Shown: positions 24,491-34,508, counted from the first letter of the stretch. The stretch is DNA of 54,751 nt from Exiguobacterium sp. KRL4 (GCF_001870785.1 NZ_MOLV01000008.1:1-54751), one strand, 5' to 3'. Program-made: numbers and translations. Notes: generated by a model from the sequence alone, not told the origin.

Positions 24491-25534
24491 ATGTTATGGA
24501 CGGCGTCCATTGTCTGTTTTATCGCGGCCTTACTGATCACACCCGTCGTGAAACGCTTTGCGATTGCAGTCGGTGCCGTTGACAGTCCGGATGCGCGAAA
24601 AGTACACGTGCGGATCATGCCGCGTTTAGGCGGACTCGCGATTTATATCGCCTTCATGATCGGCTACTTTATTTTGCAACCTTCAAGTCCGTATGCGACG
24701 CATATTTTGGTAGGTGGTTTTGTCGTCATTTTGACAGGAGCACTCGACGACCGTTTTCAATTGAATGCCCGGCTGAAGTTGATGGGGCAGATCGTTGCCG
24801 CCGTCGTCGTCTTAAATGGCGGGATTCGGATCGAATTCATCAATCTCCCCTTTGATCAACAACTGTTTCTCGGTTGGTGGAGTGTGCCGTTGACGTTCTT
24901 GTGGGTCATCGGAATCACGAATGCCGTCAACTTGATTGATGGATTAGATGGACTCGCAGCAGGTGTCTCGAGCATTGTCCTGTTGACACTGATCAGCTTG
25001 GCCGTCATCCAAGGCAACGTCTACGTGACGATCGTCGCGATTCTGTTGTTGATGAGTACGCTTGGTTTTCTGTTCCACAACTTTTATCCGGCCAAAATCT
25101 TCATGGGCGATACGGGAGCATTGTTCCTCGGCTACATGCTAGGGGTCTTGTCACTATTAGGTTTCAAGAATGTCACCTTGTTTTCACTGGCCGTTCCGGT
25201 TATTTTGCTTGGAATTCCGATTTCTGATACGTTGTTTGCGATCGTGCGTCGGGTCCTGCAAGGGAAACCACCGTTTGCGCCAGATAAAGCCCATTTGCAC
25301 CACCGATTGCTTGATCTTGGATTTACGATGCGGCAAGCCGTGCTCGTCATCTATGGACTGTGTGCCGTATTCGGCATGACAGCAATTCTGTTTTCCCAGA
25401 CGACTTCGCTCGGAGCTCTCGTCTCGTTACTCATGTTGTTACTTGTCCTCGATATCTTAGTCGAGTCACTTGGGTTGCTCGGTGAACGGTATCGTCCCTT
25501 ACTCAATCTGTTAGAACGAATTACATCAAAATAA
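24491..25534 (+). CDS. tagO: Undecaprenyl-phosphate GlcNAc-1-phosphate transferase (TagO/WecA family)
   Basis: 347 residues, about eleven membrane helices. Attaches GlcNAc-1-P to undecaprenyl phosphate, the first step of wall teichoic acid linkage synthesis. Family signatures: GALDDRFQL (Mg-binding DD), NAVNLIDGLDGLAAG, FMGDTGALFLG, and the His-rich cytoplasmic loop DKAHLHHRLLDLG. Position just upstream of the LCP/YigZ/DegSU block matches tagO in B. subtilis. ATG with AGGAG 12 bases upstream, a long but usable spacing. Confidence 0.93.
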   Translation: MLWTASIVCFIAALLITPVVKRFAIAVGAVDSPDARKVHVRIMPRLGGLAIYIAFMIGYFILQPSSPYATHILVGGFVVILTGALDDRFQLNARLKLMGQIVAAVVVLNGGIRIEFINLPFDQQLFLGWWSVPLTFLWVIGITNAVNLIDGLDGLAAGVSSIVLLTLISLAVIQGNVYVTIVAILLLMSTLGFLFHNFYPAKIFMGDTGALFLGYMLGVLSLLGFKNVTLFSLAVPVILLGIPISDTLFAIVRRVLQGKPPFAPDKAHLHHRLLDLGFTMRQAVLVIYGLCAVFGMTAILFSQTTSLGALVSLLMLLLVLDILVESLGLLGERYRPLLNLLERITSK

Positions 25535-25535
25535 C

Positions 25536-25570
25536 CAATCAGCCGCTCAAATGATTTGAGCGGCTGATTG
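25536..25570. other. Perfect 16-bp hairpin without a T-run
   Basis: CAATCAGCCGCTCAAA (25536-25551) pairs with 25555-25570 around a TGA loop. It lies right after tagO and ends 19 bases before the next start. Lacking a U-tract, it may be a weak terminator, mRNA 3'-end stabiliser or processing site. Confidence 0.6.
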
Positions 25571-25588
25571 ACGCTGGGGGTGTCTAAA

Positions 25589-26698
25589 ATGAATCTGATG
25601 GAACGTACAGATCGAATTGTCTATCTGGATGTCTTACGGGGATTTGCCTTGTGCGGGATTCTGTTCGTCAACATGCCGAGTTTTCTCGGAGAGCGTTTGA
25701 CGAGTGAGATGGGACAAGCAGACCAGGTGCTTCGGTTATTGTTTGATCTCTTTATTCAAACGAAATTCTATACGTTGTTCAGTGTGTTGTTTGGAGCAGG
25801 CTTTATTTTGTTTATCGATCGTCTCCGTGTCAAAGGGAAATCATTATGGATATTCGTTCGCAGGCTGAGTATTTTGTTTGTGTTCGGACTGATTCATCTT
25901 TTGTTTTGGAAAGGAGATATTCTTCAGACGTACGCGTTGAGCGGCTTCTTTTTACTCTTATTCGTCAAGACCCGTCCGACGGCGAAGTTATTTGTGGGGA
26001 TCGCCTTACAACTCTATACGTTTTTCCTATACGTATCGATTTATATGTATGCCCGTTCGGAGGGGGACCAATCAATCGTAGAGCCGGATGGTACGATTCA
26101 GGAACTGGTAGCGTCGCGGCAGTTTATTGACTACATATCCTATCACGCAACGGTTCAGCTGCCACAGGCGTTAAGTAACACACTGACGATTTTTCCGGAA
26201 ATCCTATCACTGTTCTTGATCGGTGCCTATTTGATGGAGCGTTTTACAATCCGACCGCCAGCGACACGGACACTTGCGCTGATATTTGGCATCAGTCTCG
26301 TCCTGTCGTTCCCTGCGTTGTATCAAATCATTCGTATTCATCAAGGACCGGTGCCGGACGGATTGGCCAACTACTTTTTTGTTTGGTTGTCCGGACGGAC
26401 GCTTGCTGTGACTTATGCAGCGGGGGTGGCCTTGCTCCTTCGGTCCGGTCGTTCGCTGTCTGGTTTTCAAGTGCTTGGGCGGATGGCGTTGACGAACTAT
26501 TTGATGCAGACGATGGTCTTTACGGCACTGATTTTCTTGACGGGGATGTACGGAACGATTCCGTTATGGCAAGGGACGTTGTCTGTCATCGTGTTGTTGG
26601 CAGTACAAGTCGTGTTCTCGAACTGGTACTTAAACCGCCACCGTCAAGGTCCGATCGAAGCGGTCTGGCGTGCGGGAACCTATGGTCGTACTAAATAA
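25589..26698 (+). CDS. DUF418 family membrane protein
   Basis: 369 residues, about ten membrane helices. N-terminal YLDVLRGFALCGILFVNMPSF and C-terminal GRMALTNYLMQT are the two conserved blocks of the YeiB/DUF418 family, which resembles membrane acyltransferases; true function is unknown. The ATG at 25589 follows GGGGGTG; an in-frame upstream start would fall inside the hairpin. It sits between tagO and chrA where B. subtilis has no such gene. Confidence 0.85.
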   Translation: MNLMERTDRIVYLDVLRGFALCGILFVNMPSFLGERLTSEMGQADQVLRLLFDLFIQTKFYTLFSVLFGAGFILFIDRLRVKGKSLWIFVRRLSILFVFGLIHLLFWKGDILQTYALSGFFLLLFVKTRPTAKLFVGIALQLYTFFLYVSIYMYARSEGDQSIVEPDGTIQELVASRQFIDYISYHATVQLPQALSNTLTIFPEILSLFLIGAYLMERFTIRPPATRTLALIFGISLVLSFPALYQIIRIHQGPVPDGLANYFFVWLSGRTLAVTYAAGVALLLRSGRSLSGFQVLGRMALTNYLMQTMVFTALIFLTGMYGTIPLWQGTLSVIVLLAVQVVFSNWYLNRHRQGPIEAVWRAGTYGRTK

Positions 26699-26770
26699 TC
26701 CAATCAGAAGGTGCAGGTTGTCACAAAAAATTTACAAACTTTTCGTATGATCAGTGGTGGAGGTGGTTAT

Positions 26771-27928
26771 ATGAACAGATGGATCGAAATTTTTATCGTG
26801 TCCTTGAAGCTCGGATTAACATCATTTGGCGGACCCGTCGCCCATTTAGGGTACTTTTACGAGGAATATGTCAAACGAAGGAAATGGGTGGATGAGAAGG
26901 CGTATGCCGATTTGGTCGCTCTCTGTCAATTCTTGCCCGGTCCGGCTTCGAGTCAGGTCGGAATGGGGATTGGGCTTGTCCGGGGAGGCGTCATCGGCGC
27001 CGTCATCTCATTCATCGGTTTTACGTTACCGTCGAGTATTCTTTTGGTCATCTTTGCGTTGCTTGCGACGGATCTTAATTTGGCAGAAGCCGGCTTCATT
27101 CATGGGTTAAAGCTCGTCGCCGTCGCAATCGTCGCCGATGCCGTGCTTGGTATGGGCACCAAACTTGCCGTCGGTCCGAAACGGTTGTTTTTGATGTTGC
27201 TTGCCCTTGCAGGAGTCTTGCTCCTCGCACACCCGCTCGCACAAGTCGGCGTCTTGGTTCTTGCAGCGCTGATTGGCCTATTTTGGTTCGAGGATGAACC
27301 AGCAAGTGGCGGAAAGTTAGATATTCGTGTTCCACGTCTTTTCAGCATCACTGCTTTGGTCTTGTTCGTGGTCTTGCTCGTTGCGACACCGATTTTAGCG
27401 AATGTCGCGACAGGGAATGTCCAACTCACAAGTATCATGTACAGCGCAGGAGCGCTCGTTTTTGGTGGCGGGCACGTCGTCTTACCGTTCTTACAGCAGT
27501 CACTTGTTCCGGATTTTTTGACCGGTGATAGTTTTCTTGCAGGTTACGCGGCAGCTCAGGCCGTACCGGGACCCCTCTTTACATTTTCGACGTACCTGGG
27601 AACAGTCGTAAACGGTCTGACGGGCGGGATCCTTGCGACACTCGCTATTTTCTTGCCCGGCTTTTTACTTGTCATCGGTGTGCTCCCGTTTTGGGACCGC
27701 GTCCGTTCGAACAAACAGGTCGGTCGGATGTTGATCGGGGTGAACGCGGCAGTTGTCGGTATTTTACTGGCAGCTTTGTATGACCCGATCTTTACATCAA
27801 GCGTCAAGACAGGTGCCGATTTTTTCGTCGCATTTGGTTTGTTCTGTCTGCTTCGGTTCTATAAACAGTCGCCGCTTCGCATCGTGATAATCGGTGCTTT
27901 GGTCGGTACGATCATGAACTCGGTCTGA
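26771..27928 (+). CDS. chrA: Chromate transporter ChrA, two-domain form
   Basis: 385 residues with two CHR halves. The first carries LTSFGGPVAHLGYF and LCQFLPGPASSQVG, the second VFGGGHVVLPFLQ and AAQAVPGPLFTFSTYLG, the paired signatures of bidomain ChrA. Ten or more membrane helices. Known members export chromate, probably by exchange or with protons. MNRWIEIF at 26771 is taken as start because GGAGGTGG precedes it at proper spacing and there is no upstream conserved sequence. No chromate regulator gene is next to it. Confidence 0.9.
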   Translation: MNRWIEIFIVSLKLGLTSFGGPVAHLGYFYEEYVKRRKWVDEKAYADLVALCQFLPGPASSQVGMGIGLVRGGVIGAVISFIGFTLPSSILLVIFALLATDLNLAEAGFIHGLKLVAVAIVADAVLGMGTKLAVGPKRLFLMLLALAGVLLLAHPLAQVGVLVLAALIGLFWFEDEPASGGKLDIRVPRLFSITALVLFVVLLVATPILANVATGNVQLTSIMYSAGALVFGGGHVVLPFLQQSLVPDFLTGDSFLAGYAAAQAVPGPLFTFSTYLGTVVNGLTGGILATLAIFLPGFLLVIGVLPFWDRVRSNKQVGRMLIGVNAAVVGILLAALYDPIFTSSVKTGADFFVAFGLFCLLRFYKQSPLRIVIIGALVGTIMNSV

Positions 27929-27950
27929 GTCAAAATCGAGCTCAAGACAA

Positions 27951-27998
27951 AAAAAACGAACGATTCCTCTGTTTTGTAACAGGGAGTCGTTCGTTTTT
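27951..27998. terminator. Bidirectional terminator after chrA
   Basis: AACGAACGA...CTGTT pairs with AACAG...TCGTTCGTT with one bulge; A-run left, T-run right. Shared by chrA and the converging GNAT gene. Confidence 0.88.
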
Positions 27999-28030
27999 CG
28001 ATGGGAGCAAGTACATCGCCAGCTCATTTT

Positions 28031-28447
28031 TCATGACCGTTCGAGTGTCACGAGGACAATCGCATCACGTGTCTGTTGGTTGGTTTGGCGAAATCCAAAC
28101 TGTTGATATAAGGCAATCGCTGGATGATTTGCAGCAGCCGTCGAGACGAAACGAACGGTTTGTCTCGTCAAAACATGTTGCACGAGCTGTTTCGCGATCC
28201 CCTGACGAAAATGATCCGGGGAGACGATCAGCCGTGTGATCGTTTCCTGTTCAAGGGTCAGGATCCCGACAAGTGATCCCTCGCACACACAAACATAACC
28301 GCTGGGCTGCTCCTGCCTCAGTTGGGCTTCCGTTTGCTGGAGTGGTGGGAAGTGAGAGGCGCCAATCAAATCCGCCTCGACTTGATAAGCTTGTTGTTGA
28401 AGGTGGTAGAGAGCTGGATAATCAGTTGATTCCAGTTGTCGAATCAT
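28031..28447 (-). CDS. GNAT family N-acetyltransferase
   Basis: 138 residues. Acetyl-CoA loop RQGIAKQLVQHV after the strand TRLIVSP, and C-terminal ALYQQFGFRQT, the usual GNAT motifs A and B. The ATG overlaps the end of the LCP gene by 26 bases, so it is translationally coupled to it. Substrate unknown. Confidence 0.88.
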   Translation of the reverse strand: MIRQLESTDYPALYHLQQQAYQVEADLIGASHFPPLQQTEAQLRQEQPSGYVCVCEGSLVGILTLEQETITRLIVSPDHFRQGIAKQLVQHVLTRQTVRFVSTAAANHPAIALYQQFGFRQTNQQTRDAIVLVTLERS

Positions 28448-29453
28448 CCGTGACCTCCGGCGTAAGCGTTGGATCGTCAGCTGTAGTTGGCAGGTTAAGC
28501 TGTTCTTTTAAGGCGGCTTTTGCTTCTGTCAGTGATGTTGGATCAAGCTGATAATAGTAGGCACCATTGATTTTCGTGTCGGTTCCTTTCAAATCAATCC
28601 GATTGACCGCATTCAGGGACTTCGCGAACGGTTGGAGCTGGAACGCTTCTGTCAGTGACATGTTCGTCGTGAAGTTATCACCAGTCGCATCCATCAATTT
28701 ATTTAGCTTCGTGATGGATCCAAAAGATGTCGACTGATCGATGATTGCTTGGACGACCTGTTGCTGCCGTTTTGTCCGTCCGATGTCACCTTCAGGATCC
28801 TGATAACGCATCCGGGCATAAGCAAGCGCTTCTTCTCCATTTAAGCGTTGAAGACCCGGTTCGAGTTTGACACCATTTTTTTGGTCTGATGAGTTCAACG
28901 TATCGATTGGTAATTTGACGTCGACGTCGATCCCGCCAACGGCATCGACGATTGCGACAACACCATTGAAGTTGATCGAGCCATAATAATCGATCGGGAT
29001 GTCAAGCAGCATCTCGACGGTTTCGATCGTCGAATCAATTCCGCCAAAGGCATAGGAATGGTTGATCTTATCTTCGTAACCGACAGACGGAATCATGACG
29101 AGGGAGTCACGTGGAATGCTGAGCAGGTTGACTTTTTTATCGGTTTTATTGAAAGTTGCGACAATCATCGTATCGGCTCGTGAAGATGTGTCTCCGGGCC
29201 GTTCGTCCGTTCCGACAAGCAGGACGGAAAAATGGTCTTTCGTCAAATCGACGGCAGCAGCCCGTTTGTCTGATTTATCACCACGCGACAGTTCGACTTC
29301 TGATTGTTTGGCCGTTTGAAACGTTTTATTGGCGACATAGGCAAATGCGGCACCTCCTGTGATGAAAACAACTAGGAATACGGTGACAAACACTTTAAAC
29401 CAAGACCGTTTCGGTTTTTGTTTTGCAGAACGGGATCGTTTTGAGTCATCCAC
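28422..29453 (-). CDS. LytR-CpsA-Psr family wall polymer transferase (TagU-like)
   Basis: 343 residues. Short basic cytoplasmic start, one membrane helix (about 18-43, VFVTVFLVVFITGGAAFAYV) and an outer LCP domain with LLVGTDERPG, SRADTMIV, SIPRDSLV, AYARMRYQDPEGDIGRTKRQQ. LCP enzymes move teichoic acid from its lipid carrier onto peptidoglycan, fitting the tagO gene nearby. A GTG start at 29453 is supported by AAGGAG nine bases upstream. The acidic Thr-rich C-terminal tail is natural for the group. Confidence 0.92.
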   Translation of the reverse strand: MDDSKRSRSAKQKPKRSWFKVFVTVFLVVFITGGAAFAYVANKTFQTAKQSEVELSRGDKSDKRAAAVDLTKDHFSVLLVGTDERPGDTSSRADTMIVATFNKTDKKVNLLSIPRDSLVMIPSVGYEDKINHSYAFGGIDSTIETVEMLLDIPIDYYGSINFNGVVAIVDAVGGIDVDVKLPIDTLNSSDQKNGVKLEPGLQRLNGEEALAYARMRYQDPEGDIGRTKRQQQVVQAIIDQSTSFGSITKLNKLMDATGDNFTTNMSLTEAFQLQPFAKSLNAVNRIDLKGTDTKINGAYYYQLDPTSLTEAKAALKEQLNLPTTADDPTLTPEVTDDSTTGIN

Positions 29454-29479
29454 AGTTCATTACTCCTTACTTTACTGAA

Positions 29480-29508
29480 TTATTAGAAAACTTTTAAATT
29501 CTTTACAA
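29480..29508 (-). promoter_or_regulatory. Promoter of the LCP gene
   Basis: Minus strand TTGTAA (29503-29508), 17-bp spacer, TAATAA (29480-29485), 27 bases before the GTG start. Confidence 0.5.
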
Positions 29509-29521
29509 TCAGTATAGCAGG

Positions 29522-30163
29522 TCAAGGTTGAATGTCACGTTCGATGTAGCGGGAAACGGTTTTCTCGAAAACCGCTTGTCCATTTGTCAGGTTCGTCATC
29601 CAGTCGATGAAAGGAGGGACATCCTTTTCTTCCACCCAGACGTCAATCTTGACGTGATCGAGATAATGAATCTGCTCGATGATGTGTGGTGTTGCCCGCA
29701 ACTCATTCTCGAGCTTCCCTAACCACGTATAGTCGACTGTGACTTCAACGAGATCGTGAGGAGCCCGTTCGATGATCCCGACTGCATTTAAGGCTTCCGA
29801 GACACTGGTGCCATAAGCGCGGATCAATCCGCCGCCACCGAGTTTAATGCCCCCGAAATAACGGGTGACGACGACGACGGTATTTCGGAGATTCCGTTTT
29901 TTTAAGACTTCGAGCATCGGGACGCCGGCTGTCCCACTTGGTTCACCGTCATCATTGGCTTTTTGGATCTCATTTCGTTCACCGATGACATAAGCGGAAC
30001 AATTATGATTCGCATCGTGATGTTTTTTTTTGAGGTCCGCAATGAAGCCCTGTGCCTCTTTTTCTGAGGTGGCACGCGCTAAATATGTAATAAATCGTGA
30101 CTTTTGTATAATGATTTCATGGAAACCGTTTTCTTTTACTGTATAATAATTAAATAATGTCAT
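29522..30163 (-). CDS. yvyE: YigZ/YvyE family protein (IMPACT family)
   Basis: 213 residues. N-terminal UPF0029/IMPACT domain with SRFITYLARATSEKEAQGFI, NHNCSAYVIG and DDGEPSGTAGVPMLEVL, then RYFGGIKLGGGGLIRAYG, followed by the DUF1949 C-terminal ferredoxin-like domain. Biochemical role unsettled in the family. ATG at 30163 behind GGAGGAC; a TTG two codons upstream is possible but less likely. Divergent from degS exactly as in B. subtilis. Confidence 0.93.
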   Translation of the reverse strand: MTLFNYYTVKENGFHEIIIQKSRFITYLARATSEKEAQGFIADLKKKHHDANHNCSAYVIGERNEIQKANDDGEPSGTAGVPMLEVLKKRNLRNTVVVVTRYFGGIKLGGGGLIRAYGTSVSEALNAVGIIERAPHDLVEVTVDYTWLGKLENELRATPHIIEQIHYLDHVKIDVWVEEKDVPPFIDWMTNLTNGQAVFEKTVSRYIERDIQP

Positions 30164-30261
30164 AATCAAAAATGTCCTCCTCGTGAACTAGTTCTTTCTA
30201 GCATAACGACGATTAGAGAGAGAGACAACCGTGGGGACTGGCAAGGAACGGAGGGAGTAGT

Positions 30262-31434
30262 ATGACGAATGAGATGGGGGAGCGACTGTCCTTGAATGAT
30301 ATCGTACAGAACATCATTGGTGTCGTAGAAGAAAGTCGGGAAGAAATCGTTCGCATCACAGAAAGTTCACGTGAACAGTATGCTGAGATCCAGCAAGAGT
30401 TGCGGGAACTGAAGACACGTGTTCACGACTATATTAAAGAAGCCGAACGGCTGGAACGACACATTAAGGACTCGAAAGCGCGACTCGTCATCGTGAGCAA
30501 GAACTTCGACAACTACTCGGAACAAGATATCCGGTCCGCGTATGAGACGGCAAACTCGCTTCAACTCGAATCATTCATCAACCAACGGGATGAGATGAAT
30601 TGCCGCAAGCGGCGGGATGAACTCGAACGACGTTTGATTCAACTCGATGAGACGATTGAACGAGCCGACATGCTGATCAGCCGTGTCTCGGTTGTCCTGA
30701 ATTTTTTGACGGACGATATGCAGGTCATGAATGAAAAGTACGAAAAAGCGATGCAGAAACAAGAAATGGGATTAAAAGTCTTTCAATCGGCTGAGAATGA
30801 ACGGCGTCGGCTCTCGCGTGATATGCATGATGGTCCGGCACAGACGCTGGCCCATGTCTTGATCCGGGCAGACTTGATTGAAAAAATCCATCAACATAAC
30901 GGGGCGGAAGCCGCTTTTGAAGAGATTCATCGTCTGCGAACGTTGATTCGTGACGGGTTAGCCGACATCCGGCGCATCATTTATGATTTACGTCCGATGA
31001 CGCTCGATGATCTCGGATTCGTCCCGACACTCGAACGTTACTTACGACATATGCAGGAAATTTCCAACATTCCGATCCACTTCAACTATCTCGGGGGAGG
31101 GGAGCGGATTGAGTCGACATATGAAGTCGCCGTCTTCCGAATTGTTCAAGAAGCCGTCCAAAATGCAGTTAAGCATTCCAAAGCAGGGGACATTCGTATT
31201 ATCATAGAACAGTACCAACATTCCGTTCGGATTCATGTCAAAGATAATGGGATCGGATTTGATTTCGATTCGATCGTCGAATCGTGTGATGAATCGTTTG
31301 GATTGATCGGAATGCGTGAACGGATTGAATTGATTGATGGTGAGTTTGAGATCGAGACGCAACCCGGAAAAGGGACAGTCATCAAGGTAAGGATTCCAGT
31401 TGAGGAATCCGGAGTGAGAGGGGAAACACTGTGA
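30262..31434 (+). CDS. degS: Sensor histidine kinase DegS
   Basis: 390 residues, cytoplasmic, no membrane helix. A long N-terminal coiled-coil sensor domain (1-175, rich in EE/RR heptads) is followed by the HisKA_3 phospho-acceptor [18 protein letters not shown] and an HATPase region ([35 protein letters not shown]). It phosphorylates DegU. Start ATG after GGAGGGAG. Stop overlaps the degU GTG. Same order as in B. subtilis, where the pair controls exoenzymes, motility and competence. Confidence 0.96.
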   Translation: MTNEMGERLSLNDIVQNIIGVVEESREEIVRITESSREQYAEIQQELRELKTRVHDYIKEAERLERHIKDSKARLVIVSKNFDNYSEQDIRSAYETANSLQLESFINQRDEMNCRKRRDELERRLIQLDETIERADMLISRVSVVLNFLTDDMQVMNEKYEKAMQKQEMGLKVFQSAENERRRLSRDMHDGPAQTLAHVLIRADLIEKIHQHNGAEAAFEEIHRLRTLIRDGLADIRRIIYDLRPMTLDDLGFVPTLERYLRHMQEISNIPIHFNYLGGGERIESTYEVAVFRIVQEAVQNAVKHSKAGDIRIIIEQYQHSVRIHVKDNGIGFDFDSIVESCDESFGLIGMRERIELIDGEFEIETQPGKGTVIKVRIPVEESGVRGETL

Positions 31435-32126
31435 ATAACGAGCAAGTAAAAGTAGTCATCATCGATGATCATCAGCTTTTCCGTGAAGGCGTCAAACGAA
31501 TTCTTGATTTCGAACAAGAGTTCATCGTCGTCGCGGAAGGGGAAAGCGGAGCGGATGTCATTCCGCTTGTCGAAGCCCATCAACCTGATATCGTCTTAAT
31601 GGATATAAATATGCCGAAAGTCAATGGTGTCGAAGCGACGAAACGTCTGATGGAAGTTCATCCGGAAGTTCGTGTCATCATTCTGTCGATCCATGACGAT
31701 GAAACTTATGTCATGCATGCGTTAGGGGCAGGGGCAGTAGGATATCTCTTAAAAGAGATGGCGACGGATGAGCTCGTGAATGCGATTCGTTCCGTTTACC
31801 GGGAAGGTGGTTATGTCCATCCGAAAGTCACGCCGAACTTACTGCAAGAATACCGTCGTTTGATGAAGATGAAACAGACGATGTCTTCTCAACCCATCGA
31901 AAAACGTGTTGCGGAAGCACCGCTCCATGTGCTGACGCGTCGTGAATGTGAAGTCTTGCAGCTGCTCGCAGACGGGTTCTCCAATCGGGCCATCAGCGAT
32001 ACGTTGTTTATCAGTGAAAAGACTGTCAAAAACCATGTGTCATCGATTTTACGTAAGATGAATGTTCCTGACCGAACTGGTGCCGTCGTCGAAGCCATTC
32101 GACGGGGCTGGGTCGTCGTCGTTTGA
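31431..32126 (+). CDS. degU: Response regulator DegU
   Basis: 231 residues: NarL-type receiver with phospho-acceptor Asp58 (IVLMDINMP) and a LuxR-type DNA-binding helix-turn-helix ([20 protein letters not shown] ... [13 protein letters not shown]). GTG start at 31431 overlapping the degS stop (GTGA), with GAGAGGGG upstream. DegU decides between motility, competence and degradative enzyme expression; its targets in B. subtilis include the comK and flagellar regions. Confidence 0.96.
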   Translation: MNNEQVKVVIIDDHQLFREGVKRILDFEQEFIVVAEGESGADVIPLVEAHQPDIVLMDINMPKVNGVEATKRLMEVHPEVRVIILSIHDDETYVMHALGAGAVGYLLKEMATDELVNAIRSVYREGGYVHPKVTPNLLQEYRRLMKMKQTMSSQPIEKRVAEAPLHVLTRRECEVLQLLADGFSNRAISDTLFISEKTVKNHVSSILRKMNVPDRTGAVVEAIRRGWVVVV

Positions 32127-32132
32127 TTTCAG

Positions 32133-32167
32133 GACGGAAGCCGATTCGGCTCCGTCTTTCTTTTTTT
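32133..32167 (+). terminator. Terminator after degU
   Basis: GACGGAAGCCG pairs with CGGCTCCGTC (one bulged A), ATT loop, then a long T-rich tract. Confidence 0.93.
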
Positions 32168-32260
32168 TACCTCCTTACATATGATATGATGAAAAGCGAT
32201 TGTGACCTGTCAGAATACCTTATGTCACGACGGAACTCTTAAAAGCGAGGAAATTCACGA

Positions 32261-33106
32261 ATGAGCCAGATTGTGATTTTAACGGATAGTACAGCCTATC
32301 TGCCAACTACCTATTGTGAAGAAAACAACGTCCATGTCGCACCGCTTAGTGTCATTTTTGATGGAGAAGCGTACCGGGAAGGCATTGATATTTCCGTACC
32401 TGACTTTTATCAACGGATTCAGACAGGAAGTCTCCCAACGACTTCGCAACCGAACATCGGCGATCTCGTCGATGCGTTTGAACGTCTTCCACAAGGGACG
32501 GATATCATCGGCATCACGTTATCGAGCGGAATCAGTGGCACGTATCAGGCACTACATACGATCAATCTGATGGTCGAGCACGTCCAGGTCCATCCAATCG
32601 ATTCCCGGATTTCCTGTATGCCGCAAGCCTTTTTAGTGAAGGAAGCGGTCCGGATGCGTGATGCAGGTGCGACGGCAGCTGAAATCGTCACGCGCCTTGA
32701 AGACTTAAAAGGACTGATCCGCGCCTATTTCGTCGTCGATGACTTAGAGCATCTGCAGCGTGGCGGACGCCTCAGCATGACGCAAGCTGTCGTCGGTTCG
32801 TTTTTGAAGATCAAACCGGTCCTTCACTTTGTCGAAGGGAAGATCGTGCCGTTCGAAAAAATCCGGACGTTCAAACGGGCAGTCAAACGAATCGAAGAGA
32901 TGATGGAAGATACGATTCATGGAACCGGAGCCGGTTACGTCATCGGTGTCATCCACGCAGAAGATTCGTCTAAAGCAGAAGCCGAGATTGCGGTCTTGCA
33001 GGCACGATTCCCGGAAGCCCGGATCGAGATGAGTCTGTTTGGTCCGGTCATCGGAACGCATCTTGGACCGGGAGCAATCGGGATCACGTGGTATCAAGAA
33101 GCTTAA
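32261..33106 (+). CDS. DegV family fatty-acid-binding protein (FakB-like)
   Basis: 281 residues. Begins IVILTDSTAYLP, has TSQPNIGDLVDAFE, TLSSGISGTYQ, GGRLSMTQA and the closing GPVIGTHLGPGAIG, all DegV/FakB signatures. FakB proteins bind a fatty acid while FakA phosphorylates it. ATG after GCGAGGAAA. The gene sits between degU and comFA as yviA does in B. subtilis. Which acyl chain it prefers is not visible. Confidence 0.93.
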   Translation: MSQIVILTDSTAYLPTTYCEENNVHVAPLSVIFDGEAYREGIDISVPDFYQRIQTGSLPTTSQPNIGDLVDAFERLPQGTDIIGITLSSGISGTYQALHTINLMVEHVQVHPIDSRISCMPQAFLVKEAVRMRDAGATAAEIVTRLEDLKGLIRAYFVVDDLEHLQRGGRLSMTQAVVGSFLKIKPVLHFVEGKIVPFEKIRTFKRAVKRIEEMMEDTIHGTGAGYVIGVIHAEDSSKAEAEIAVLQARFPEARIEMSLFGPVIGTHLGPGAIGITWYQEA

Positions 33107-33140
33107 CTCTAGAACAAGCGAAACGCATAGTTGAAACTTT

Positions 33141-33173
33141 CGGCGTGTCTACTTAAGTAGATGCGTCTTTTTT
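33141..33173 (+). terminator. Terminator after the degV gene
   Basis: GGCGTGTCTACTT pairs (with G-T pairs and one mismatch) with AAGTAGATGCGTC, followed by six T. The remaining 120 bases up to comFA show no gene. Confidence 0.75.
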
Positions 33174-33293
33174 GTGGAGTTGTTTGCATTTTGTGATGGC
33201 GTGACACGATTTGGATGAGCAGGAAATACGAGGACGTTGACGAAAAACATGTCTACGCTGGCGTGAAGGCCGGTCGTAGAAAGGACGTGACAG

Positions 33294-34508
33294 ATGGATC
33301 TGAGAGGACGCGTGATTCCTTCATATCAGCTAGACGCACCGGTCGACTATCCAATCAAACGCTTGTCGGCCGTGACATGGCGTTGTCAACGGTGTGGTCA
33401 GTTACCGACGCGTGGTCCGTGTACGTGTGGGAAACGGTGTTATTACTGCCGTCATTGCCTGGTTTTTGGCAAGTTGCGGACATGTGACTACCTGGTAACG
33501 GACCCACGCCCGTTAGAACCGGTTCAAGCCGACCACCATGCCGAACTAAACTTGACTGTCGACCAGCAACGGATCGCGAGCGCAATCGTCGAGACGATTG
33601 ATCAAAAGAAGCGATTGCTCGTCTACGCCGTCTGTGGAGCCGGTAAGACACCGATGCTGTTTCCGGGCATTGAACGGGCACTTTGTACACAGAAACGTGT
33701 CTTGATCACGACACCACGAGCGGATGTCGTGCGGGAATTGACGGTGCATGTGAAGCGGGCATTTCGGCAGACCACAATCGTTTCGTTGTTTGGTGGATCC
33801 GCAGATCGCCTTCAACTTGGCGATATCACGATTGGTACGACCCATCAATTGATTCATTACCGTGCTTGTTTTGACGTCGTCTTCATCGATGAAGTCGATG
33901 CCTTCCCTTATCATGCCGACCGAACGTTACACCGCTACGTCCACCAAGCGATGCGGTCAGGGGCCTCGCTGATTTTACTGAGTGCGACTCCGTCGTTACG
34001 CAACAAATTCCTTCCGACCGTCCGGCTGATGCGCCGCTATCACGGATTTCCGTTACCTGTCCCCCGTCTACAGATTCCGTATACCGAGACGGATGTATTG
34101 GACTGGCTCGCCACCCATTCGACGAAACCCCGACTCGTATTCGTCCCGAAAGTCGACGACCTGAAGGTATGGCAAGAAGTATTCCGTCAACACCAACTGA
34201 AAAGCGAAACCGTCCATGCTGCCGATCCGGACCGGATTACGAAGGTCGGACAGTTTCGTCAGACGACCGGGATTTTATTGACGACGACGATTTTAGAACG
34301 GGGTGTGACGCTCGTTGATGTTCAAGTCGCCGTACTGGGTGCCGATCAAGCGTTTAGTGTCGCGGCGTTGATTCAAATCAGCGGTCGTGTCGGACGGAGT
34401 GCGGATTTTCCGGAAGGCGAGGTTGTATTTTTTGCGAACGACCGCTCCGATGCGATGTATCAGGCGATTCATCAGATCAAACAAGCGAACCGGGAGGGAT
34501 TTCGATGA
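33294..34508 (+). CDS. comFA: DNA uptake helicase-like ATPase ComFA
   Basis: 404 residues. N-terminal zinc module with Cys31, 34, 43, 45, 49, 52, 55 and 64, then a DEAD-type motor: Walker A CGAGKT at 114-119, DEVD at 199-202, LSATPS, and the C-terminal ISGRVGRSADFPEGE. ComFA helps pull single-stranded DNA into the cell during transformation. It overlaps comFC by 4 bases. comFB, between the two in B. subtilis, is missing. ATG after AAAGGACG. No clear ComK box (AAAA-N5-TTTT pair) recognised upstream. Confidence 0.95.
   Translation: MDLRGRVIPSYQLDAPVDYPIKRLSAVTWRCQRCGQLPTRGPCTCGKRCYYCRHCLVFGKLRTCDYLVTDPRPLEPVQADHHAELNLTVDQQRIASAIVETIDQKKRLLVYAVCGAGKTPMLFPGIERALCTQKRVLITTPRADVVRELTVHVKRAFRQTTIVSLFGGSADRLQLGDITIGTTHQLIHYRACFDVVFIDEVDAFPYHADRTLHRYVHQAMRSGASLILLSATPSLRNKFLPTVRLMRRYHGFPLPVPRLQIPYTETDVLDWLATHSTKPRLVFVPKVDDLKVWQEVFRQHQLKSETVHAADPDRITKVGQFRQTTGILLTTTILERGVTLVDVQVAVLGADQAFSVAALIQISGRVGRSADFPEGEVVFFANDRSDAMYQAIHQIKQANREGFR

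Noticed and set aside
33174-33293. ComK box upstream of comFA
   Set aside because: Searched for paired AAAA-N5-TTTT elements; nothing close enough to report.
33215-33487. 90-codon frame overlapping the comFA start
   Set aside because: Out of frame with the clear ComFA zinc module, no family features; comFA has the better ribosome site.
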